The notes under the pieces are model-generated. The model was not told where the DNA came from, did not search any database, and was given only the letters and a program-made list of their open reading frames with translations. From JBCBRD01 sp039819885 (lineage in GTDB: Bacteria > Pseudomonadota > Alphaproteobacteria > Rhizobiales > Hyphomicrobiaceae): a stretch of DNA of 7,400 bases. Shown here piece by piece: positions 1-6,336 of this stretch; positions within the stretch are counted from its first letter, which is position 1; each line of letters opens with the position of its first letter. The translations under genes and the position numbers were made by a program. The stretch is from NCBI GenBank assembly GCA_039819885.1, contig JBCBRD010000161.1, positions 1-7,400 on the forward strand. The letters run 5' to 3'.

Positions 1-1145
1 CGAGCGATCTCATCGAGACGCCAGTACCAGCCCTTTCCTAAGTTCACCGAAATTCCGATTGCGACAACGACAGACATGGCAAGTCCAGCTCGGGCCATCA
101 CGTTGGCAGGCGGCATGCCCCGCCATACTTTCTTGTATCGGAATGGCTGCTCAACCAGTCTCCACGTAACGATCGCGAGTCCCAAAGCCAAGCCCACCAG
201 GCCTATGGTCTCGGCGACGGTCGGATCACGTTCGAGGATCAGGCGCCCGAATGCTAGGACCGGCCAATGCCAGAGGTAGAGCGAGTACGAAATCAAGCCG
301 ATGAAGACCAATGGACGCCATGTCAAAAAACTGGCAGCAAATGGACTGCGATGTTGAATTGCCAGCAATATGGCAGCTGTTCCCAAACACGCGGGTACAG
401 CGGCCAAACCTGGGAATGGTGTCTGGGCTGACAACCAAATCACGCTTGCAAGAACGGCGCAAAGACCGGCCGTCGTTAACAGCTCGGATGTGACTTGCGA
501 CGGCTTCCACCTGTCATAAACAAAGGCCAGTCCGGCTCCGATCAGAAGCTCCCAAATGCGTGCTTCTGTTGCGAAATAGGCAACAGCGCTCTTGGTCTGC
601 GCCATGTGTTCGGACCACGCGATAAGTGCGATGCAGGCAACCGCGATGACCCACGCCATTGTCTTTGTTCGTAGCCTCGGCACCAGTAAAAGCAGTAGCG
701 GTGCCCAAGCGATGTAGAACTGTTCTTCGATCGATAGAGACCACGTGTGCAGAAGTGGGCGGTCGTGTGCGGGGGCATCGAAGTAACCGGTTTTTCCAGC
801 AAAATAGATGTTTGAGAAAAACAACGTCGCCGCCGTCAGGCTCCTGCCGAAGTGGCGGAAGTCGTCCGGCGACATGATGAAAGCGGCGAACAGAAATACG
901 ACGAAGAAGACGGTCAGCGATGCAGGCAGGAGGCGCCGGGCGCGGCGGGCATAAAACCCGATGAGCGAAAAATCGCCTTGTGCGAGTTCTTTCCTAATCA
1001 ATGCTGTGATCAAGAACCCGGAGATGACGAAGAAGACGTCAACGCCAACAAAGCCGCCGGGAAGTGCTGTGGGGAAGGCATGGAATACGACGACAGCAAG
1101 GACGGCGATTGCACGCAGCCCATCAATTTGAGGCCGATATTCCAT
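1..1145 (-). CDS. Acyltransferase 3 family membrane protein (OafA/YrhL type), C-terminus cut off by window edge
   Basis: This is a membrane O-acyltransferase that would transfer acetyl or another acyl group to a cell-surface glycan. The acceptor cannot be read from sequence. I translated the minus strand from the ATG at 1145 and found 381 codons without a stop, running off position 1. The start of the family is clear: YRPQIDGLRAIAVLAVV at residues 3-19 with the conserved Arg11 and the TM1 His22, GGFVGVDVFFVISGFLIT at 30-47, FYARRARRLLPA at 64-75, HTWSLSIEEQFY at 133-144 and ISYSLYLWHWPVL at 285-297. Many hydrophobic segments follow one another, as expected for about ten membrane helices. The visible part covers the whole membrane domain. 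Related proteins often carry a C-terminal SGNH esterase-like domain, which would lie outside the window. An in-frame TGA 24 bases upstream rules out a longer protein. The gene begins 46 bases after pyk with no terminator between, so it may be cotranscribed with it. Confidence 0.93.
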   Translation of the reverse strand, partial: MEYRPQIDGLRAIAVLAVVVFHAFPTALPGGFVGVDVFFVISGFLITALIRKELAQGDFSLIGFYARRARRLLPASLTVFFVVFLFAAFIMSPDDFRHFGRSLTAATLFFSNIYFAGKTGYFDAPAHDRPLLHTWSLSIEEQFYIAWAPLLLLLVPRLRTKTMAWVIAVACIALIAWSEHMAQTKSAVAYFATEARIWELLIGAGLAFVYDRWKPSQVTSELLTTAGLCAVLASVIWLSAQTPFPGLAAVPACLGTAAILLAIQHRSPFAASFLTWRPLVFIGLISYSLYLWHWPVLAFGRLILERDPTVAETIGLVGLALGLAIVTWRLVEQPFRYKKVWRGMPPANVMARAGLAMSVVVAIGISVNLGKGWYWRLDEIA

Positions 1146-1191
1146 CAACGATGTACATGCCCTTCACTCCAGGTCTTGGCCAAAGCCGGAT

Positions 1192-2640
1192 TTAGAAACC
1201 CGATACCGGTTCGCCTGTTTCATCGACGAAGGCAATCCGGATCATGTTGGTTGTTCCTGGCGTGCCGAGTGGAACGCCACCCGTAACCAGAATGCCATCA
1301 CCAGCTTTGACAAAACCCTCGTCAAACGCAATGCGGCAGGCTTTTTGGACCATATCTGCTGTGTTTTCTGGATCAGTATCAAGAATAACCGAGTGTAGCC
1401 CCCAGACAGCCGACAGGCGATGTGCTGTTTCGGCGATCGGCGTCAGACCCATGACGGGCAGGCGCGGGCGTTCCCGGGCGACGCGCAATGCAGTTGAGCC
1501 GGTCGCCGTATAACAGACGATAGCGGAGAGCTTTACGGTCTCGGCGATGGCGTGGGCAGCGGCTGCAATTGCATCGGCAGGGGTTGGCAGGGGCTCGGTC
1601 TGCCACGCGTACAGGATCGCCTCATAACCCTTGTCGTGTTCAACCTCGATTGCAATACGATCCATCATGTCGATGGCTTTAATTGGGAATTTTCCGACAG
1701 CAGATTCGGCTGACAGCATGACAGCATCAGCACCCTCAAAAACTGCTGTGGCGACGTCTGAGACTTCCGCGCGCGTCGGTGTCGGTGCAGTGATCATGCT
1801 CTCGAGCATCTGGGTTGCGACGACCACTGGCTTACCCGCAGCGCGAGATTTTCGCATGATTTTTTTCTGAAGGCCTGGAACCTTTTCGAGCGGCATTTCA
1901 ACGCCGAGGTCTCCTCGCGCGACCATGAACCCATCGGCTGCGGCGATGATCGCATTCAAATCGTCGATGGCTGCCGGCTTTTCGATCTTCACCATGACGG
2001 CGGCCTTATCGCCGATCAGCTTTTTCGCATCGACGACATCTTCGCCGCGTTGGACGAACGACAGCGCGATCCAGTCCACGCCCAGCTGCAAAACATATTC
2101 GAGGTCTGCCAGATCTTTCGGCGTCAGAGGACCTACCGGTAGCAGCGTGTCGGGCAGTGAGATGCCCTTGCGGCTCGCCAACGTGCCACCGACGTCGACT
2201 TTTGCTGTGATGGCGCTGTTGTCGTTGCTGAGGACGTGCATTGGCAGTTTGCCATCATCCAGCAACAACCGGTCACCTGGTTTGACGGCATCGAAGATTT
2301 GAGGATGGGGTAGGAACACACGGGCTTCGGTGCCTGGGTCTTTCTCGTTCTGGTCGAAAACGAACTCTGCGCCGGTTTCGAGTTTGATCCGCTCATCGGC
2401 GAATGCACCTAAGCGGAACTTCGGTCCTTGAAGGTCAGCAAGAATTCCAATCGCATGGTTGTGCTTCTTGCTGAGTGCGCGCACCTGACCATGAAGTTGG
2501 CGCGCAACATCGTGGCTTGCGTGACTCATATTGATGCGGAAGACATCAACGCCGGCAAGGAAAAGGTCTTCCATGACGTCGGGCGGCGAAGACGCCGGGC
2601 CGAGGGTTGCAATCAGTTTGACCCGGCGATTGCGTCGCAT
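1192..2640 (-). CDS. pyk: Pyruvate kinase
   Basis: Converts phosphoenolpyruvate and ADP to pyruvate and ATP in the cytoplasm, the last step of glycolysis. The 482-residue protein has the usual family length. Visible motifs: KLIATLGPAS at 8-17; FRINMSHAS at 34-42 with the substrate-binding Arg, Asn and Ser-His; DLQGPKFRLG at 69-78; SRKGISLP at 156-163; the catalytic Lys218 in VMVKIEKP; metal ligands Glu220 and Asp244 (ARGDLGVE); and ATQMLESM followed by PTPTRAEVSDVATAVFEGAD. The C-terminal regulatory domain has TATGSTALRVARERP and ends with GTPGTTNMIRIAFV. The substrate Thr of the usual S-G-E-T motif is Ser313 here. The reading frame is open further upstream to 2682, but the ATG at 2640 is chosen because the family begins just before KLIATLGP and a GGAG lies 7 bases ahead (2648-2651). 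This ATG overlaps the DUF1036 stop in TGATG, so translational coupling is likely. Confidence 0.97.
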   Translation of the reverse strand: MRRNRRVKLIATLGPASSPPDVMEDLFLAGVDVFRINMSHASHDVARQLHGQVRALSKKHNHAIGILADLQGPKFRLGAFADERIKLETGAEFVFDQNEKDPGTEARVFLPHPQIFDAVKPGDRLLLDDGKLPMHVLSNDNSAITAKVDVGGTLASRKGISLPDTLLPVGPLTPKDLADLEYVLQLGVDWIALSFVQRGEDVVDAKKLIGDKAAVMVKIEKPAAIDDLNAIIAAADGFMVARGDLGVEMPLEKVPGLQKKIMRKSRAAGKPVVVATQMLESMITAPTPTRAEVSDVATAVFEGADAVMLSAESAVGKFPIKAIDMMDRIAIEVEHDKGYEAILYAWQTEPLPTPADAIAAAAHAIAETVKLSAIVCYTATGSTALRVARERPRLPVMGLTPIAETAHRLSAVWGLHSVILDTDPENTADMVQKACRIAFDEGFVKAGDGILVTGGVPLGTPGTTNMIRIAFVDETGEPVSGF

Positions 2641-3122
2641 CAGTTTGCTCCAAGTTGAGGATCTGTCAGGCGAATCGTCCACTCTTTAGCATCGCCTGTG
2701 TCGACTTCGAAGAACCCTTGGCTTTTGTAGCCACGTTCAATGCAGTCCTGAGCCCCACGAATCGCGAATGATTTTTCGTTGGTGCACATGAAATTTTTGC
2801 CGACCCAGGCGCCGCCACGGTCATAGTCCACGGCATAAACATAGATGTACCTGCTTGGGACGGCGCCTCGTAGCAGCGTTTCACAGGCCTGGGAGGAAAC
2901 GTTCCACCACCCTTCGGTTGCCCAGCCATTGTCGTCTCTGTATCCGATTGCGACGCCGACACGGCTGCTGGTTGTGTTGCATAGCTTGAGATTGGCGAAG
3001 GCCCGATCAGGAGCCGCAAGCGATATCGTTGAACTCAGTGCAAGGCTCAGCAGCAACGCAAGTAAGCCTTTCGCCAGTCTTGCTCTCACTCCGTCGGCCA
3101 ACAAACTGCGTTTGGCAGCCAT
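2640..3122 (-). CDS. DUF1036 family secreted protein
   Basis: A small exported protein of the DUF1036 family (PF06282), whose function is unknown. The family is common in alphaproteobacteria. With the ATG at 3122 it is 160 residues. It begins with a Sec-type signal peptide: a Lys/Arg n-region (MAAKRSLLADGVRARLAKG), a hydrophobic core (LLALLLSLALSSTISLAA) and a likely cleavage site after AFA at residue 43. The mature part has the family's recognisable opening (LKLCNTTSSRVGVAIGYRD), then GWATEGWWNV, YIYVYAVDYDRGGAWVG, an MCT motif and GFFEVDTGDAKEWTIRL near the end. Four cysteines (48, 80, 113, 127) could form two disulfides in the periplasm. The frame stays open upstream to 3437, and ATGs at 3215 and 3206 are alternatives. 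I prefer 3122 because it puts the signal peptide at the N-terminus, although its ribosome site is weak (AAAGG almost touching the ATG). The stop codon overlaps the pyk start by one base. Confidence 0.87.
   Translation of the reverse strand: MAAKRSLLADGVRARLAKGLLALLLSLALSSTISLAAPDRAFANLKLCNTTSSRVGVAIGYRDDNGWATEGWWNVSSQACETLLRGAVPSRYIYVYAVDYDRGGAWVGKNFMCTNEKSFAIRGAQDCIERGYKSQGFFEVDTGDAKEWTIRLTDPQLGAN
2648..2651 (-). promoter_or_regulatory. Ribosome binding site deciding the pyk start
   Basis: GGAG on the minus strand lies 7 bases before the ATG at 2640 and inside the last codons of the DUF1036 gene. It supports the inner pyk start over the upstream in-frame ATG at 2682. It also fits coupled reinitiation at the TGATG overlap. 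Confidence 0.7.
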
Positions 3123-3367
3123 GCCTTTGCCAGCGAGGTCTCGTTTGGTGCCGCTTTGTTCCAAAGATCCGCGCAGTAACGCCGTTGCGAAGGCAAAGAT
3201 TACCATTGGTGGCATTCGAACCACGTCTTCCCCCGTTGAATGTAAGCTAGCAACACAGCTTCCCCCGAAGCGGTGTTTCAGAAGTCTGCGCACGCCGTCA
3301 CTATGCAAGCCAGCGTCTCCAATTTCTTCGTCATGACGCAACGCTCTCATCTTGCTATGCGGTCGGC
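3123..3367 (-). other. 245-base intergenic region between glycerate kinase and DUF1036
   Basis: This gap separates the glycerate kinase stop from the preferred DUF1036 start. I see no intrinsic terminator behind glycerate kinase (no GC-rich hairpin with a T run) and no convincing -35/-10 pair. The DUF1036 frame has no stop across the gap, so a longer N-terminus starting at 3215 or 3206 is formally possible, with a purine-rich GGGGGAAG at 3227-3234 ahead of it. No RNA gene was recognised. The gap could hold a promoter for DUF1036-pyk that does not match the consensus. Confidence 0.4.
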
Positions 3368-4708
3368 TTATTCCGCCTGAGCCGGGGTTACAAGCACAAC
3401 TCGCAGGTCGTTGACGTTTGTTTGTGTCGGGCCACACAAAATCAGATCGCCTATGGTTTTGAAGAACGCCGTCGAGTCGTTGTTTTCCAGGAAGGTGGCC
3501 GCATTGAGATCAGCTGACGTGGCCCGCGTCAGCGTGTCTTCAAAGACAAAGGCACCGGCAGGATCATCAGACGCACCACTACCGCCGTCGCTGCCGTCGG
3601 TGTCGCCTGCAACGCCAACTATGCCGTTTGCGCCGTCAAGGGCGATTGCAAGCCCCAATGCATACTCCTGGTTTGGGCCACCGGACCCATCACCCCGAAC
3701 TGTGACGGTCAATTCACCACCTGATAAAATAGCCAGCTTGTCGCCCTTTACTTTGGCCTCAAGCGCACGTTTGGCATGCTCGGCTGCGACTTCGCGTGCT
3801 TCCCCTTCCAGAGCATCCCCCAATATTTCGACCCTATAGCCATTCTGCTTGGCAATCTTGGCGGCGGCTTCAATTGAAGCCTTCGGGGCCGCAACAATGC
3901 GATAGTTTGTATTTGCAAAAGCTGGGTCACTGGCCTTCGGGGTTTCGTTTTGCGGATTTGCCAGCGCCTCTGTGATCTCTGGGGGGGCCTCCACGCCATA
4001 ACGACCGAGCACAGCACGGGCATCTGCGAGCGTTGTCGCATCGGCCACGGTTGGACCTGAGCCGATGGCATCTGGACTGTCACCCGGCACGTCGGAAATC
4101 GAAAGCGTAATCAGTTTGGCTGGTGCTGCCAACGCCGCAAGTCGCCCGCCCTTGATACGTGACAGGTGCTTGCGCACGCAGTTCATTTCCGAGATCCGAG
4201 CACCAGAGCGTAGCAAAGCCTTAGTCAGGGCCTGCTTGGCTTCAAAGGTCACGCCGTCAACGGGAGCTGACCAGAGGGCGGACGCCCCGCCTGAAATCAG
4301 GCACAGGACAATGTCGTTCTCGGTTGCACTACTAATGAACTCCGCTGCGCGTTTCGCCCCATCGACGCTTCCTGAATCGGGAACGGGATGGCCGGCTTCC
4401 AGGATCTCGATTCGCTGGGTTGGCAGTGCATAGCCATGGCGTGTCGTTACAAATCCGGACACGCGCTCAAAGCCAGGCTTTTCCGAATAGTATTGCTCTG
4501 TTGCAACCGCCATTGCAGCAGCGGCCTTGCCGGCGCCGATGATAAGGAGGCGTCCGTTTTCCGGTATGTCTGGCAGATGTGGTGGCACGCAAACACTTGG
4601 ATGCGCTGTGGAAACAGCTGCCTGATACATGTCGTAGAGAAGCTCACGCATCGGATCGTCTGGCCTAAACGGGCTATTGGCGCTTTCACTTTGCGTATGC
4701 TCAGACAT
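3368..4708 (-). CDS. Glycerate kinase, class II (DUF4147/MOFRL, GckA/TtuD type)
   Basis: Phosphorylates D-glycerate with ATP, in this class giving 2-phosphoglycerate. The family serves glyoxylate and tartrate breakdown and the serine cycle of methylotrophs. Older annotations call it hydroxypyruvate reductase TtuD. The protein has 446 residues, a usual length. The N-terminal DUF4147 part shows LLIIGAGKAAAAMA at 54-67, RHGYALP, EAGHPVPD at 104-111, CLISGGASALWSAP at 136-149, NCVRKHLSRIKGGRLA at 176-191 and SISDVPGDSPDAIGSGPT at 203-220. The C-terminal MOFRL part shows LSGGELTVTV at 328-337, GGPNQEYALG, GDTDGSDG at 368-375 and CGPTQTNVNDL at 425-435. The ATG at 4708 is chosen over the open frame up to 4861 because AGGAGG lies 7 bases upstream and the longer form would overlap the divergent gene. 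DUF1036 and pyk follow on the same strand. With enolase, the product would feed pyruvate kinase. Confidence 0.95.
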   Translation of the reverse strand: MSEHTQSESANSPFRPDDPMRELLYDMYQAAVSTAHPSVCVPPHLPDIPENGRLLIIGAGKAAAAMAVATEQYYSEKPGFERVSGFVTTRHGYALPTQRIEILEAGHPVPDSGSVDGAKRAAEFISSATENDIVLCLISGGASALWSAPVDGVTFEAKQALTKALLRSGARISEMNCVRKHLSRIKGGRLAALAAPAKLITLSISDVPGDSPDAIGSGPTVADATTLADARAVLGRYGVEAPPEITEALANPQNETPKASDPAFANTNYRIVAAPKASIEAAAKIAKQNGYRVEILGDALEGEAREVAAEHAKRALEAKVKGDKLAILSGGELTVTVRGDGSGGPNQEYALGLAIALDGANGIVGVAGDTDGSDGGSGASDDPAGAFVFEDTLTRATSADLNAATFLENNDSTAFFKTIGDLILCGPTQTNVNDLRVVLVTPAQAE

Positions 4709-4827
4709 CCGGGCGCCTCCTGAAGTGTTGTTATTCTTTGGTCGATAACGTGTTTGCGTGATGAAAGCATGTCGGTCAAGCAAAGCTGGGTGGTGACGGG
4801 CAAGGAGCGACGGTATAAACCAAGGCC
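4709..4827. promoter_or_regulatory. Divergent intergenic region with promoters for glycerate kinase and the amidohydrolase
   Basis: These 119 bases lie between two genes transcribed in opposite directions, so both promoters must be here or inside the opposite gene. On the plus strand, TATAAA at 4814-4819 is a good -10 candidate. The best -35 partner is a weak GTGACG at 4793-4798 with a short 15-base spacer. On the minus strand there is a TTGACC (around 4782-4787), but I find no good -10 at the right distance. The assignment of region is firm; the individual elements are tentative. Confidence 0.5.
4716..4721 (-). promoter_or_regulatory. Consensus ribosome binding site of glycerate kinase
   Basis: AGGAGG on the minus strand, 7 bases before the ATG at 4708. 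It is the strongest ribosome site in the window and settles the start codon of this gene. Confidence 0.85.
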
Positions 4828-5688
4828 ATGCTGAAAACCTCTGCTCCGTCGAAATCGCCAACCCAGGTGGTCATTCCTCACGAATTGGCTGAAAGCTACC
4901 ATGTGCTTGAAGGCGATCCTGCGGCCGGGGTTATCGTCTTGTGCGACCACGCCAACAATGCCTTCCCACCTGGGTATGGAACGCTGGGACTGCCTGCGGA
5001 CCAGCTCATCCGGCACATTGCCTATGACATTGGGGCAGCAGAAGTCACTCGGCTATTGTCGGAGACGCTCAATGCGCCGGCGGTCATGACACGTTATTCG
5101 CGCCTGCTGATTGATCCCAACCGGGGAGATGATGACCCGACTTTGATCATGCGGATTTCTGATGGGGCAGTGGTGCCGGGAAATCGTATTCTGGATGACG
5201 CGGAACGCGAGCGACGGAAATCCAAGTACTACGATCCATACCACGCTGCGATTGATCAGGTGATTGACGGCTGCATTGCTGCCGGTCATGTGCCGATGCT
5301 GTTTTCCATTCATAGCTACACGGACGTCTGGCGCGGCGCACAGCGACCGTGGCATTGCGGTATCCTATGGGATGAAGATGACCGCTTGGCTCTACCGTTG
5401 CTGCAAGCGCTTCGCGATGAAGGTGATCTGCTGGTTGGCGATAATGAGCCCTACACCGGTCGCCTCAAAGGCGACTGTATGTGGCAGCATGGAACGATGC
5501 GTGGTCTGGCTCACTGCATCATTGAAATCCGGCAGGACTTGATCACAACCGGCGAAGGGCAAGCGTCCTGGGCGAAGCGTCTTGCCCGCATACTTCAAAA
5601 CCTGATCGCCGAACCGACATTCAACGACAGAGTGGGCCGGGTGGAATTTCACGTGTCGAATGCCGATATTGATCGTGACGAGACCTGA
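4828..5688 (+). CDS. N-formylglutamate amidohydrolase family protein
   Basis: A zinc-dependent hydrolase of PF05013. The named activity is N-formyl-L-glutamate to formate and glutamate, as in histidine degradation (HutG), but no hut gene is nearby and the true substrate may differ. The 286-residue protein has the family's landmarks: VLCDHANNAFPPGYGTLGLP at 37-56, HIAYDIGA at 63-70, YSRLLIDPNRG at 90-100, FSIHSYTDVW at 159-168, HCGILWDED at 176-184, GDNEPYTG at 204-211 and IIEIRQDLI at 231-239. The Asp-His pair at 40-41 and the His/Glu residues of the later motifs are the likely metal and catalytic groups. The ribosome site is poor: AAGG ends 2 bases before the ATG, and AAGGAG sits about 20 bases upstream. 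The TATAAA at 4814-4819 would place transcription near the start codon. It heads a plus-strand series with DUF1244 (76-base gap) and gapR. Confidence 0.92.
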   Translation: MLKTSAPSKSPTQVVIPHELAESYHVLEGDPAAGVIVLCDHANNAFPPGYGTLGLPADQLIRHIAYDIGAAEVTRLLSETLNAPAVMTRYSRLLIDPNRGDDDPTLIMRISDGAVVPGNRILDDAERERRKSKYYDPYHAAIDQVIDGCIAAGHVPMLFSIHSYTDVWRGAQRPWHCGILWDEDDRLALPLLQALRDEGDLLVGDNEPYTGRLKGDCMWQHGTMRGLAHCIIEIRQDLITTGEGQASWAKRLARILQNLIAEPTFNDRVGRVEFHVSNADIDRDET

Positions 5689-5703
5689 GCCAAAGGGCTT
5701 TAT

Positions 5704-5739
5704 CGTTTGACCGTCCTCTCAACGGTTCAATTCCAAACG
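5704..5739 (+). promoter_or_regulatory. Nested inverted repeat upstream of the DUF1244 gene
   Basis: Two inverted pairs are nested in the 76-base gap before the DUF1244 gene: ACCGT (5710-5714) with ACGGT (5722-5726), and outside it CGTTTG (5704-5709) with CAAACG (5734-5739). TTGACC at 5707-5712 within the left arm resembles a -35 box, though the matching -10 (about 5730-5735) is poor. There is no T run, so it is not an intrinsic terminator. It may be an operator or an mRNA leader structure, or chance. Confidence 0.3.
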
Positions 5740-5764
5740 ATTAGAAAAAACAAGGACACAGCCT

Positions 5765-6103
5765 ATGAGCAATCCCGAAACTCTTGATGACCTCGGTGCA
5801 CCCGGTATCGACAAGGCGACGCAGACCGAACTCGAAGCGGCGGCCTTTCGTCGCCTCGTGAGCCACCTTCGCACGCGCACGGATGTCCAGAACATTGACA
5901 TGATGAACTTGTCTGGCTTTTGCCGGAACTGCCTGTCCAACTGGTACAAGGATGCAGCTGAAGACAAAGGCATCACGCTGGATAAACTTGGCGCGCGTGA
6001 GATCATCTACGGGATGCCCTTTGAGCATTGGCGAGCAAAGTACCAAGCTGAAGCATCAGCCGAGCAACAAGCAGCGTTTGAGACGTCTCACCCTAAGTCG
6101 TGA
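5765..6103 (+). CDS. DUF1244 family protein
   Basis: A small cytoplasmic protein of 112 residues in the DUF1244 family (PF06844), function unknown. The family signature is clear: EAAAFRRLVSHLRTRTDVQNIDMMNLSGF at 24-52 in separate conserved blocks, the core GFCRNCLSNWY at 51-61, and then GITLDKLGAREIIYGMP at 69-85 and FEHWRAKYQ at 86-94. The two cysteines in CRNC are spaced C-x2-C, which could bind metal or be redox-active, but only one such pair is present. There is no signal peptide or membrane segment. The start is supported by AAGGA 8 bases before the ATG. It lies 76 bases after the amidohydrolase and 233 bases before gapR, all on the plus strand. The C-terminal tail (EASAEQQAAFETSHPKS) is polar and probably disordered. 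Confidence 0.93.
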   Translation: MSNPETLDDLGAPGIDKATQTELEAAAFRRLVSHLRTRTDVQNIDMMNLSGFCRNCLSNWYKDAAEDKGITLDKLGAREIIYGMPFEHWRAKYQAEASAEQQAAFETSHPKS

Positions 6104-6336
6104 GGCTTTGGCTTCAAAGCAGAGCCGATTACTTGCATTCGAATCACTGCTAGGCGCACGCTTCAAAAGTGTGCTCCGCGTCAAGGCGTTATGCTTTGAC
6201 AAGCAGCGTTGGGGATGACGTGGGGATGATGGTGCGGTTCTGGTTGCTGATGGAAGATGCGGCTCGTAGCGTCACGCCACACGCAAGCGGCCCGCTGTCA
6301 TTTTGAAGGCTGCCGCACTCTTGAGGGGCCTCACAC
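6104..6336 (+). other. Intergenic leader region upstream of gapR
   Basis: A 233-base gap that probably contains the gapR promoter. I see a TTGACA at 6196-6201, but nothing like a -10 at 16-18 bases behind it. A 6-bp hairpin (6105-6120, GCTTTG/CAAAGC with a 4-base loop) follows the DUF1244 stop and lacks a T run. Just before gapR, TGAGG-GG-CCTCA (6322-6333) forms a short dyad that contains the gapR ribosome site. No small reading frame with a believable start was found. Confidence 0.4.
6322..6333 (+). promoter_or_regulatory. Short dyad containing the gapR ribosome binding site
   Basis: TGAGG-GG-CCTCA is a perfect 5-bp inverted repeat with a 2-base centre. Its left arm holds the GAGG that would pair with 16S rRNA. 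As RNA, only four pairs with a 4-base loop could form, so any masking of the site would be weak. The ribosome site is well supported; a regulatory role is a guess. Confidence 0.4.

Noticed and set aside
2641..2682. In-frame N-terminal extension of pyruvate kinase to an ATG at 2682
   Set aside because: It would overlap the DUF1036 gene by 43 bases, adds 14 residues without family resemblance, and the inner ATG has a well-placed GGAG.
3196..3222. tRNA-like T-arm (GTGGTTCGAATGCCACC on the minus strand)
   Set aside because: The loop is 8 bases, and there is no acceptor stem, D-arm or anticodon arm around it. It looks like chance.
3123..3437. Stop-free extension of the DUF1036 frame up to an ATG at 3437
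   Set aside because: It runs into the glycerate kinase gene and would bury the signal peptide in the middle of the protein. Only the ATGs at 3215 and 3206 remain as minor alternatives.
4709..4861. Extension of glycerate kinase to an ATG at 4861
   Set aside because: It overlaps the divergent amidohydrolase start, lacks family resemblance, and the ATG at 4708 has a consensus AGGAGG.
4828..5688. Assignment of the amidohydrolase as HutG of histidine degradation
   Set aside because: No hut gene is in the window and the neighbours are unrelated, so only the family name is justified.
6105..6120. Hairpin GCTTTG-GCTT-CAAAGC just after the DUF1244 stop as a terminator
   Set aside because: The stem is short and AT-containing and no T run follows.
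6196..6224. TTGACA as a housekeeping promoter of gapR
   Set aside because: The bases 16-18 positions downstream (around GACGTGG) do not resemble a -10 box.
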